DNA of 64,000 nt, from assembly GCF_046546475.1 (NCBI RefSeq), contig NZ_JBKGXS010000006.1:1-64000 (forward strand), given 5' to 3'. Made by a program: the position numbers and the translations under genes. The notes under the pieces are model-generated. The model saw nothing but the letters and a program-made list of their open reading frames with translations, had not been told where the DNA came from and did not search any database. The stretch comes from Pseudonocardia phyllosphaerae. GTDB lineage: Bacteria > Actinomycetota > Actinomycetes > Mycobacteriales > Pseudonocardiaceae. Shown here one piece after another: positions 42,413 to 50,081 of this stretch. The number at the start of each line of letters is the position of its first letter. Within the stretch, counting starts at the first letter, position 1.

Positions 42413-43862
42413 GGGCCCGCTCGCCGAGCGGCTGCGGGCGATCCGGGAGGCCCCTGCCGGGCCCGGGACGGTCGCCTACTTCGACTACGACGGCACCGTC
42501 ATCGACGGCTACTCGGCCGGGGCGTTCTACCGCAAGCGGCTGCGCGAGCTCGACGTCGGGCCGATCGAGCTGGTGCGCACGGTGCTGTCGGGGATGCGCG
42601 GCATCCGCACCGACGACGACTTCCGCGAGTTCCTCTCGATCACTCTCGCGTCCTGGAAGGGCCACTCCGAGGACGAGCTGATGGCGCTGGGCCGGGAGCT
42701 GTTCAAGGCCGAGATCGCCGGGCAGCTGCACGCGGAGGTGTGGACGCTGGTCGCGGCGCACCAGGAGCAGGGCCACCAGGTCGTGATGGCCTCGTCGGCG
42801 ACCCGGTTCCAGGTCGTCCCGATGGCCGAGGAGCTGGGCGCGGACCGGGCGCTGGTCACCGAGCTGGAGGTGCGCGAGGGCGTGCTGACCGGCCGCGCCG
42901 CCGGGACGACGCTGTGGGGGCCGGGCAAGGCCGCCGCGGTGAAGGACGACGCCGCGACGCACGGCGTCGACCTCGACGTCTGCTTCGGCTACGCCAACGG
43001 CACCGAGGACGTCGAGTTCCTGTCCACCGTCGGGCACCCGGTCGCGGTCTCACCGACCGACAGCCTGCGCGCGGTCGCCGCGGAGCGGCACTGGCCGGTG
43101 CTCGACTGCGAGCCGCGCGGCGGGCTGTTCCCGACCGTGCCCGACATCGCCCGCACCGCGATCTTCTACGGCGGCATGCTCGGCGGGCTGGCCACCGCCG
43201 CCGGGGCCGGGCTGCTGCACGGCTCGCGCCGCCGGTTCGTCGACATGGCCGGCTCGGTCGGCGCGGACGTCGCGTTCGGCCTGGCCGGGATCGACGTCGA
43301 CGTCGTCGGCGCGGAGAACCTGGTGTCCGCGCGGCCGTGCGTGTTCGTGTTCAACCACCAGTCCAAGTTCGACGTGCCGATCATGATGAAGCTGCTGCGC
43401 GAGGGCTTCACCGGTGTGGCGAAGAAGGAGGCGGCGTCGATCCCGGTCTGGGGCCAGCTGTTCTGGGCCGCCGACGTCGCGTTCGTCGACCGCGGCAACA
43501 CCACCCAGGCCCGGGAGGCGCTGCAGCCCGCCGTGGACAAGCTGCGCGACGAGGGCATCTCGCTGGCCGTCGCGCCGGAGGGCACCCGCTCACCGACGCC
43601 GCGGCTGGGCCGGTTCAAGAAGGGCGCGTTCCACATCGCGATGCAGGCCGGGGTGCCGGTCGTGCCGGTGATCATCCGCAACGCCGGGCAGCTCATGTGG
43701 CGCGGCGCGCAGACGATCCGCGAGGGCACCGTGCAGGTCGTCGTCGGGGAGCCGATCGACACCTCCGAGTGGGTGCCCGAGCGCGCCGGTCAGTACGCCG
43801 AGCAGGTCCGCGACGTCTTCACCCGCACGCTGGCGGCCTGGCCGGGGGAGGACGCCCGATGA
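42399..43862 (+). CDS. HAD-IB phosphatase / 1-acylglycerol-3-phosphate acyltransferase fusion
   Basis: A 487-residue two-domain protein. The HAD half has AYFDYDGTVIDGYS with Asp29 as nucleophile and runs to about residue 230. The acyltransferase half has a short membrane segment, then FNHQSKFD with His320 of the HX4D motif, EAASIPVWGQLFW, and VAPEGTRSPTPRLGRFKKGAF. Such fusions are known in actinobacteria and could make phosphatidic acid and remove phosphate from a glycerolipid. GTG 42399 follows a GGAGGGGG site. It supplies the second acylation after PlsB. Confidence 0.9.
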   Translation: MSRAEGPLAERLRAIREAPAGPGTVAYFDYDGTVIDGYSAGAFYRKRLRELDVGPIELVRTVLSGMRGIRTDDDFREFLSITLASWKGHSEDELMALGRELFKAEIAGQLHAEVWTLVAAHQEQGHQVVMASSATRFQVVPMAEELGADRALVTELEVREGVLTGRAAGTTLWGPGKAAAVKDDAATHGVDLDVCFGYANGTEDVEFLSTVGHPVAVSPTDSLRAVAAERHWPVLDCEPRGGLFPTVPDIARTAIFYGGMLGGLATAAGAGLLHGSRRRFVDMAGSVGADVAFGLAGIDVDVVGAENLVSARPCVFVFNHQSKFDVPIMMKLLREGFTGVAKKEAASIPVWGQLFWAADVAFVDRGNTTQAREALQPAVDKLRDEGISLAVAPEGTRSPTPRLGRFKKGAFHIAMQAGVPVVPVIIRNAGQLMWRGAQTIREGTVQVVVGEPIDTSEWVPERAGQYAEQVRDVFTRTLAAWPGEDAR

Positions 43863-45292
43863 GCGACACGCCGCTGACCTGGGGTACCGCCCGGGAGATG
43901 ACCGCGTTCGAGGCGATGATGTGGCGCGCGGAGTACGACCCGCGCTTCCGGTCGCCGGTCACCGCGATCGAGATCCTCGACGCGAAGCCGGACTGGGAGC
44001 GGCTCGTCGCCGCCACCGACTGGGCCACCCGCATGGTGCCGCGGTTCCGCGAGCGCGTCCGCGAGCCGCTCGGCGGGCTGGGCACGCCGTACTGGATCCA
44101 CGACGTGGACTTCGACCTGCACTACCACCTGCGCCGGGTGCGGATCCCCGGCAGCGGGCCCGGGTTCTGGAACGAGCTGGCGACGATCGCCGAGCAGTTC
44201 GCGATGACGCCGTTCGACCGGGAGCGCCCGCCGTGGGAGGCGTTGCTGGTCGAGGGGCTGCCCGGCGGGCGGTCGGCGTTCGTCCTCAAGCTGCACCACG
44301 TGCTCACCGACGGCATGGGCGCGGTCCAGCTGCTCGCCCAGCTGCACAGCCGCCGCCGCGAGCACGACGCGTCGAAACCGCAGCCCCCGGCTCCGGCGAC
44401 CGAGGCCCCCGACCCGCTGGCCGAGGTCGACCGGCTGGTCCGGCGCGAGATCGGGATCGTGCCCGCCGCGGTGCGTGCGACCCGTGACGTGCTCGGTGCG
44501 GTCACCCATCCGCTGTCCGCGGTGCGTGACACCTACCGCTGGCTCGGCTCGGCGGTACGGGTGCTGTCCCCGCCGTCGGGGAAGGGCTCGGAGCTGCTGC
44601 GCCCGCGCGGGATGTCCTGGCGTTTCGCGGCGCTCGACGTGCCGTTCGCCGACCTCCGTGCGGCCGGGAAGTCGGTGGGCGGAACGTTCAACGACGCCTA
44701 CGTCGCCGCGCTGCTCGGCGGGTTCCGGCTCTACCACGAGGCGATGGGGCACCCGGTGCCCGCGGCGGGGACGCTGCGGACCTCGGTGCCGGTGTCGGTA
44801 CGCCGCGACGGGGACACCGAGGGCGGCAACCGCTGGGCCCCGGCCCGGCTGGCCGGCCCGATGGGCGTCGTCGACGCCGCCGAGCGGATCCTCGCCGTCA
44901 ACGCCCGGATGCGGGCGGCCCGCGACGAGCCGGCGCTGGAGAGCCCGGACGTCGTCGCACCGCTGCTGGCCCGGCTGCCCGGACCGCTGCTCACGCTGGT
45001 CGCCGGCGGGTCGACGTCGGGCAACGACCTGCAGGCGTCGAACGTGCCGGGGCTGCGCTCGGACGCGTACCTGTGCGGGGCGAAGATCGAGCGGGTCTAC
45101 CCGTTCGCGCCGCTGCCCGGCTGCGCGGCGATGGTGTCGGTGGTGACGCACGGGGACACCTGCTGCGTCGGCGCCAATCTCGACGCGGCGGCGATCACCG
45201 ACCGCGACCTGTTCGCCGACTGCCTGGCCCAGGGCTTCGCGGAGGTGCTCGCACTCGCGCCCGGGAAGGCCGCCGCGGAGGTGGTCGGATGA
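43859..45292 (+). CDS. wax ester synthase / diacylglycerol acyltransferase (WS/DGAT)
   Basis: A 477-residue bacterial WS/DGAT. The active-site motif HHxxxDG is intact (His146, His147, Asp151 in LHHVLTDGMG), with PPWEALLVEGLPGGRSAFVLK before it and NDAYVAALLGGFRLYHEA later. The enzyme acylates diacylglycerol or fatty alcohols to storage lipid at the membrane. With PlsB and the HAD-PlsC fusion it completes a triacylglycerol route. ATG 43859 overlaps the previous stop (ATGA). Confidence 0.93.
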   Translation: MSDTPLTWGTAREMTAFEAMMWRAEYDPRFRSPVTAIEILDAKPDWERLVAATDWATRMVPRFRERVREPLGGLGTPYWIHDVDFDLHYHLRRVRIPGSGPGFWNELATIAEQFAMTPFDRERPPWEALLVEGLPGGRSAFVLKLHHVLTDGMGAVQLLAQLHSRRREHDASKPQPPAPATEAPDPLAEVDRLVRREIGIVPAAVRATRDVLGAVTHPLSAVRDTYRWLGSAVRVLSPPSGKGSELLRPRGMSWRFAALDVPFADLRAAGKSVGGTFNDAYVAALLGGFRLYHEAMGHPVPAAGTLRTSVPVSVRRDGDTEGGNRWAPARLAGPMGVVDAAERILAVNARMRAARDEPALESPDVVAPLLARLPGPLLTLVAGGSTSGNDLQASNVPGLRSDAYLCGAKIERVYPFAPLPGCAAMVSVVTHGDTCCVGANLDAAAITDRDLFADCLAQGFAEVLALAPGKAAAEVVG

Positions 45293-46092
45293 CGACCGTC
45301 GAGCCGTTCCACCGGGGCGGGTCCGGCCCGCCGATGCTGCTGCTGCACGGCATGACGTCGTCGTGGCGGGCGTGGAAGCCGGTGCTGCCGATGCTCGAGC
45401 AGCACCACGAGGTGTGGGCGGTGACGATGCCCGGCCACGTCGGCGGGCCGCCGCTGCCCGACGAGGCGTTCTCGATCGACGTGATGGTCGACGCGCTGGT
45501 GGAGCGGCTCGACGAGATCGGCGTCCCGCGCGACGCGCACGTCGTCGGGAACTCGCTCGGCGGGTGGGCGGCGCTGGAGCTGGCGCGCCGCGGCCGGGCC
45601 CGCTCGGTCGTCGCGCTGTCCCCGGCCGGGGCGTGGGCGATGCCCTCGGATCTGTACCGGCTGCTCGCGACGTTCCGGGTCGGCGCGCTGCTCGCGGGGT
45701 GGGCGCCGATCCGGCTGCTGGCGTCGTTCCGGCCGCTGCGCCGGATCCTGCTGCGCAGCGTGTCCGAGCACGCCGACCGGTACTCGCCGGAGGACGTCGA
45801 CATCCTGTTCGACGATCTCGCCGGCTGCACCGCGCTGGACCCGCTGCTGTCCGCGGCGTCGATGGACACCTCGATCGCGCCGTTCGACCACGCGCCCTGC
45901 CCGATCCGGATCGCCTGGTCCGGCGCGGACAAGACGATCCCCTACGGCCGCTACGGCCGCCCGATGATGGACGCGGTCCCGGGCGCGGAGCTGGTCGTGC
46001 TGCCCGGGGTGGGGCACGTGCCGATGGTCGACAACCCGGCGCTGGTGGCGTGGACGATCCTGCAGCAGACCCGCGACGAGATCGCGTCGTGA
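45289..46092 (+). CDS. alpha/beta-hydrolase (lipase/esterase-like)
   Basis: A 267-residue alpha/beta hydrolase. LLLHGMTSSWRAWKPVLP is the oxyanion region, GNSLGG gives Ser89 as nucleophile, WSGADKTIPY carries the likely acid, and GVGHVPMVDNP holds the His. All triad positions appear present. It may hydrolyse an acyl ester or acyl-CoA in the same lipid pathway. Coupled to the WS/DGAT gene by ATGA and followed at 7 bp by the CoA-transferase gene. Confidence 0.88.
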   Translation: MTTVEPFHRGGSGPPMLLLHGMTSSWRAWKPVLPMLEQHHEVWAVTMPGHVGGPPLPDEAFSIDVMVDALVERLDEIGVPRDAHVVGNSLGGWAALELARRGRARSVVALSPAGAWAMPSDLYRLLATFRVGALLAGWAPIRLLASFRPLRRILLRSVSEHADRYSPEDVDILFDDLAGCTALDPLLSAASMDTSIAPFDHAPCPIRIAWSGADKTIPYGRYGRPMMDAVPGAELVVLPGVGHVPMVDNPALVAWTILQQTRDEIAS

Positions 46093-46099
46093 GCCGGTC

Positions 46100-47251
46100 G
46101 TGACCGCTGCGCCCGGGCCGCTGGACGGGACGGTCGTCGTCGCCGTCGAGCAGGCGGTGGCTGCACCGTTCGCGACCCGCCAGCTCGCCGATCTCGGCGC
46201 CCGGGTGATCAAGGTGGAGCGGCCTGGGCAGGGCGACTTCGCCCGCGGCTACGACGCCACGGCGCTCGGGCAGTCCAGCCACTTCGTCTGGCTCAACCGC
46301 GGCAAGGAGTCGGTCACCCTCGACCTGAAGGACGCGGGCGGGCGGGACGCACTGGAGAAGCTGATCGGCCGCGCCGACGTCGTCGTGCAGAACCTGGCGC
46401 CGGCCGCGGCGTCCCGGCTCGGGGTCGACGCCGGGTCGCTGGTCGAGCGGCACCCGCAGCTGGTGGCCTGCGACATCTCCGGCTACGGCCGCGGCGGCCC
46501 GTACTCCGACCGCAAGGCCTACGACCTGCTGATCCAGAACGAGGCCGGGTTCGTCTCGGTCACCGGGTCTCCGGAGGAGCCGGCGAAGGCCGGGATCGCC
46601 GTCGCCGACATCGCGGCCGGGATGTACGCCTACTCCGGGATCCTCGCGGCGCTGCTGCAGCGGGCGCGGACCGGGCGCGGCGAGGCGATCGAGGTGTCGA
46701 TGCTGGAGGCGCTGGGGGAGTGGATGGGCTTCCCCTACCTCTACGGCACCTACGGCGGCACCGACCCGGTCCGCTCCGGCGCCGCGCACGCGACGATCGC
46801 GCCGTACGGGCCGGTGACCACCGCGTCCGGGGACGTGCTGAACGTGGCGGTGCAGAACGAGCGGGAGTGGGAGCGCTTCTGCACCGATGTGCTGCAGCGC
46901 CCGGAGCTGGCGACCGACCCACGGTTCGCCGGGAACGCGCAGCGGCACGCCCACCGCGACGAGCTCGCCACGGTCGTCGACGCGGTGTTCGCCGGGTTCG
47001 ACGTCGACGAGGCCCGGCGCCGCCTCGACGACGCCGGGATCGCCAACGCCCGGCAGCGCGACATGGCCGGGTTCGCCGCGCACCCGCAGCTCGCCGCGCG
47101 CGACCGCTGGCGGGACACCCCGACGCCCGGCGGCCCGGTGCGGATGCCGATCCCGCCGGTGACGTCGGGCTGGGCGGAGCCGGCCGGGTCGGTGCCCGCC
47201 GTCGGGGAGCACACCGAGGCCGTGCTGGCCTGGCTGGACGCGTCACCGTGA
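46100..47251 (+). CDS. CaiB/BaiF (class III) CoA-transferase
   Basis: A 383-residue family III CoA-transferase. The catalytic Asp142 lies in SDRKAYDLLIQNEAG; RQLADLGARVIKVERPGQGDFAR and WLNRGKESVTLDLK are family blocks near the N-terminus. It transfers CoA between carboxylic acids, often in the breakdown of branched or aromatic acids. The GTG 46100 start is 7 bp after the hydrolase. The next gene encodes a MaoC-like hydratase, a common partner that acts on the resulting enoyl- or hydroxyacyl-CoA. Confidence 0.92.
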   Translation: MTAAPGPLDGTVVVAVEQAVAAPFATRQLADLGARVIKVERPGQGDFARGYDATALGQSSHFVWLNRGKESVTLDLKDAGGRDALEKLIGRADVVVQNLAPAAASRLGVDAGSLVERHPQLVACDISGYGRGGPYSDRKAYDLLIQNEAGFVSVTGSPEEPAKAGIAVADIAAGMYAYSGILAALLQRARTGRGEAIEVSMLEALGEWMGFPYLYGTYGGTDPVRSGAAHATIAPYGPVTTASGDVLNVAVQNEREWERFCTDVLQRPELATDPRFAGNAQRHAHRDELATVVDAVFAGFDVDEARRRLDDAGIANARQRDMAGFAAHPQLAARDRWRDTPTPGGPVRMPIPPVTSGWAEPAGSVPAVGEHTEAVLAWLDASP

Positions 47252-48111
47252 CCGCACTGTCGGCGTTGTCCGCGGCGCTGCGGGACTGGGACCCCGCCCC
47301 GCTGACCGGCGACGACGTGGTCTCGGGTGCGGTCGTCGCCGCGGTGTCGGCGATGTTCGACCTCGACCCGGTCGCCGCCGACGGGGACCCGCTGCCGCCG
47401 CTGTGGCACTGGTTCGCCTTCCTCGACGTTCCGCCGATGTCGGCGCTGGGCGAGGACGGGCATCCTGCGCACGGCCGGTTCCTGCCACCGGTGCCCGACC
47501 GCCGCCGGATGATCGCGGGCGGCCGGCTGGAGTGGCGCGCGCCGTGGCGGGTCGGGGAACGCGTCACGCGCACGACCGCGCTGCACGACGTCCGGGTGCG
47601 GACCGGACGCAGCGGGGAGATGGCGTTCGTGACGACGCGGTCGGAGTTCGCGGCGGGCGGGCGCACGCTCGCCGTCGAGGAGCAGGACGTGGTCTACCGG
47701 TCGCAGCCGGCCGGGAGCGCCCGCGGGATCGCCGCGCCGCAGCCCGAGCCGCGCCCGGCGCACGAGTGGGAGCTGACGCTGCCGACCTCGTCGCCGTTGC
47801 TGTTCCGGATGTCGGCGCTGACCGCGAACGCGCACCGCATCCACTACGACCAGCCCTACGCCACCGGCGTCGAGGGCTACCCGGGCCTGGTGGTGCACGG
47901 GCCGTTGCTGGCGCTGCTCGGGCTGGAGATCCCGCGACGGCACCTCCCGGGCACCCGGGTCGGCCGCTACGAGTACCGGCTGGTCGCGCCCGCGTTCGCC
48001 GGTCCGGACGTGTGGGCGGGCGGGACCGCGTCCGGGGCGTCGGTGGAGGTCGAGGCCGGGTCCGACGGTGGCCCGGTGTCGCTGCGGGGCCGCGTGGGCT
48101 TGTCCGGGTAG
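47248..48111 (+). CDS. MaoC/hot-dog-fold acyl-CoA hydratase (mesaconyl-C4-CoA hydratase-like)
   Basis: A 287-residue double hot-dog protein. The C-terminal half carries the hydratase-type pattern SALTANAHRIHYDQPYATGVEGYPGLVVHGPL with the NAHRIHYD segment, as in fungal HTD2 and bacterial mesaconyl-C4-CoA hydratases. The N-terminal half (HWFAFLDVPPMSALGEDGHPAHGRFLPPVP) matches the FAS1-like dehydratase domain. It adds or removes water at an enoyl-CoA. The GTG overlaps the CoA-transferase stop (GTGA), so the two act together. Confidence 0.88.
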   Translation: MTALSALSAALRDWDPAPLTGDDVVSGAVVAAVSAMFDLDPVAADGDPLPPLWHWFAFLDVPPMSALGEDGHPAHGRFLPPVPDRRRMIAGGRLEWRAPWRVGERVTRTTALHDVRVRTGRSGEMAFVTTRSEFAAGGRTLAVEEQDVVYRSQPAGSARGIAAPQPEPRPAHEWELTLPTSSPLLFRMSALTANAHRIHYDQPYATGVEGYPGLVVHGPLLALLGLEIPRRHLPGTRVGRYEYRLVAPAFAGPDVWAGGTASGASVEVEAGSDGGPVSLRGRVGLSG

Positions 48112-48117
48112 GCGGGA

Positions 48118-48843
48118 TCAGGCGCTGCCGGTGACCTTCGCGAGCGCGGTGACCAGCTCGGACTCGATCCGCGCGGCGTCGACGCCGAGGCCGGTCAGGA
48201 CGCCGTCGCCGTCCTCGTGCTCCAGCAACGCCAGCAGGACGTGCTCGGTGCCGACGTAGTTGTGCCCCAGGCGCAGCGCCTGGCGGAACGTCAGCTCCAG
48301 GACCTTGCGGGCGTCGCCGTCGAAGGGGATGAGGGCGGGAAGCGGGTCGGTCGCCGCGGGCAGCGTCGCGGTGGCGGCCTCGCGGATCGCGTCGGCGGTG
48401 ACGTCCTGCGCGGTGAGCAGCAGCATCGCCAGCGACTGCGGGTCGGTGAGCAGGCCGAGCGTCAGGTGCGATGGCGTGATGGTGTCGTTGGCGGCCTCGC
48501 GGGCCGCGTTCTGCGCGCCGACGACGACGTTGCGCGCCCGCGGGGTGAACCGGTTGAAGCCCTCGGACATGTCGATCGAGCCGTCGGAGGTCTTGGGGAC
48601 GAACCGCTTCTGCGCGGCCTGCTTCGAGACGCCCATGCTGCGCCCGATGTCGGTCCACGAGGCACCCGAGCGGCGGGCCCGGTCGACGAAGTGGCCGATC
48701 AGATGGTCCGCGACGTCGCCGAGGTGGTCGCCGGCGAGGACGGCGTCGGAGAGCTGGTCGAGCGGCTCGTCGTGCACGGAGACGATGGCCTGGATGAGGT
48801 CGTCGAGCCGGACGGCGTTGGTGACGGGCAGCGGTGGGGTCAT
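48118..48843 (-). CDS. HTH protein with Clp N-terminal repeats
   Basis: A 241-residue regulator. The N-terminal part (about 1-85) includes a helix-turn-helix-like segment WTDIGRSMGVSKQAAQKRFV; the C-terminal part has two Clp-N repeats: FTPRARNVVVGAQNAAREAANDTITPSHLTLGLL and LELTFRQALRLGHNYVGTEHVLLALL. Clp-N repeats bind adaptors or substrates, and such actinobacterial proteins act as DNA-binding regulators without an AAA domain. The leaderless ATG 48843 is supported by an adjacent promoter. The paired dyads there suggest autoregulation. Confidence 0.85.
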   Translation of the reverse strand: MTPPLPVTNAVRLDDLIQAIVSVHDEPLDQLSDAVLAGDHLGDVADHLIGHFVDRARRSGASWTDIGRSMGVSKQAAQKRFVPKTSDGSIDMSEGFNRFTPRARNVVVGAQNAAREAANDTITPSHLTLGLLTDPQSLAMLLLTAQDVTADAIREAATATLPAATDPLPALIPFDGDARKVLELTFRQALRLGHNYVGTEHVLLALLEHEDGDGVLTGLGVDAARIESELVTALAKVTGSA

Positions 48844-48846
48844 GCC

Positions 48847-48891
48847 GTCAACCGTAAGTTGACGAACCTGTCGCGTCAACTATGAGTTGAC
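48847..48891 (-). promoter_or_regulatory. promoter embedded in two copies of the GTCAAC-N5-GTTGAC operator
   Basis: Dyads GTCAAC-N5-GTTGAC lie at 48847-48863 and 48875-48891, centres 28 bp apart. On the minus strand the upstream dyad supplies the -35 TTGACG, and 17 bp later TACGGT, formed inside the downstream dyad, is the -10, with ATG 48843 7 nt beyond. A regulator bound at these dyads would cover both promoter elements. Confidence 0.85.
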
Positions 48892-49126
48892 GATCTCGGT
48901 GCGCTGTTGCTCGGCGCCGGCTCGGGTGGAGCAGTGCTCGGCTCGGGTGTCGGCTCCGGGTGAGTGGGACAGAGGTGTCACCCCTGCGAAATGCCTCAGC
49001 AGGTGAAACATCGTCGGGTGGTGTCCCCGGCCCCGCGCCCGATCGGTGGCCGAGGGGTGCATGAGAGCTGTGGGCGCATGATCGAACAGCTCTGGTGTGC
49101 TCCTCGGGCGGGCAGTCCGGGAACGT

Positions 49127-49675
49127 CTACGACTGCTGGGCGTGCAGTGTCTCGAGTATGTCGCGGGCGCGGGCCTCGACCTCGGTGCAGGCCTGTTCGG
49201 TGGTGACAGGTCGGGCCATCAGGTTGTTGACGTCGAGGCCGACGGCGAGGGCGGACGCGTCGGCCACGTCGATGACGAACTGGCAGTTGACCCCGTTCTT
49301 GCCCTGCGCCTCGGGAGGGGTGAAGCGGACGGCTCCGAACCCGGCGGCCGTCGTGAGGAGCGGGTTCCTGCCCCTTTCGAGCGCGGCTGTCGCCCCTCCG
49401 TCGAACACCGAGAGCGTGAAGGATCGTCCCTTCCCGTCGAGCCAGATGCATCGCGGGCCGAATGGCCCTTCGTCGTGCCGGGCGGTCTGCACGGACAGCG
49501 CTCGTCGTTGCTGAGATGTCAGCCCGGTGCAGGGGTCGATCCGGGCTGTGTCGAGAGAGTAGGGGCGAGCAGGAAACGGACCATTCGCGGCCGACGTGGA
49601 CGGTGGCAGTCCGCACGCAACGGCCGTCATCGCGAGGAGCGTCAACACCGGGCCGACGAGCGCGGTCACCTTCAC
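49127..49675 (-). CDS. DUF3558 lipoprotein
   Basis: A 182-residue exported lipoprotein: a signal peptide with hydrophobic core (VLTLLAMTAVACG) and a lipobox Cys at residue 21, then a DUF3558-like domain (LDTARIDPCTGLTSQQRRAL; PRCIWLDGKGRSFTLSVFDGG; VNCQFVIDVADASALAVGLD). The family is specific to actinobacteria and common in Pseudonocardiales; its function is unknown. Three Cys after the lipobox could form a disulfide. The GTG overlaps the stop of the gene upstream, so the pair is co-translated. Confidence 0.88.
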   Translation of the reverse strand: MKVTALVGPVLTLLAMTAVACGLPPSTSAANGPFPARPYSLDTARIDPCTGLTSQQRRALSVQTARHDEGPFGPRCIWLDGKGRSFTLSVFDGGATAALERGRNPLLTTAAGFGAVRFTPPEAQGKNGVNCQFVIDVADASALAVGLDVNNLMARPVTTEQACTEVEARARDILETLHAQQS

Positions 49676-50025
49676 GGCGCGAGCGTATCCGGCCGCAGGG
49701 CGCGTGCGATCTGTTCCTCGGTGTAGCCGTACCTCCTTGCGGCACCTTCGAGTGCGAGGACGGCTGCCCGCAGTTCCTCGGCGTGCGCGCGATGGACGTC
49801 GAGGATCGCTCCGATCTTCGGCTGGAACATCAGCACGGCGTCCGCCGAGATCGGGTCGCCGCCGAGTGGGGTCAGGGTTAGTTCGGAATTGGCTTTGGCG
49901 ATTGCGAAGTCGATGTCATCCGCATGCTTCTGGTAGATCACGGCAGCCTTGAGAACCGTGTCCACGTTGACCTGTGTCAGCAGGTCCTCGTCGATGGAGC
50001 GCTGCTGTTCCGGGGTGATCGCCAT
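49672..50025 (-). CDS. small helical protein, possibly ESX/EspC-like
   Basis: A 117-residue, mostly helical protein with no signal peptide, MAITPEQQRSIDEDLLTQVNV to RRYGYTEEQIARALRPDTLAP. Proteins of similar size encoded just before DUF3558 lipoproteins in this order often resemble type VII secretion (EspC/WXG) substrates, but no clear WxG motif is visible, so this is only a suggestion. ATG 50025 lies 7 nt after TAATCT (50033-50038) on the minus strand, a leaderless promoter arrangement. Confidence 0.6.
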   Translation of the reverse strand: MAITPEQQRSIDEDLLTQVNVDTVLKAAVIYQKHADDIDFAIAKANSELTLTPLGGDPISADAVLMFQPKIGAILDVHRAHAEELRAAVLALEGAARRYGYTEEQIARALRPDTLAP

Positions 50026-50081
50026 CCCGGGGAGATTAGCGACCACTCCTGCCGAACGGGCTCGTTCACGGAAAACCACGT

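Noticed and set aside
48880..49062. 60-codon minus-strand frame upstream of the Clp-N regulator
   Set aside because: It has poor codon bias, no ribosome-binding site and no recognisable content, and it runs into the operator region.
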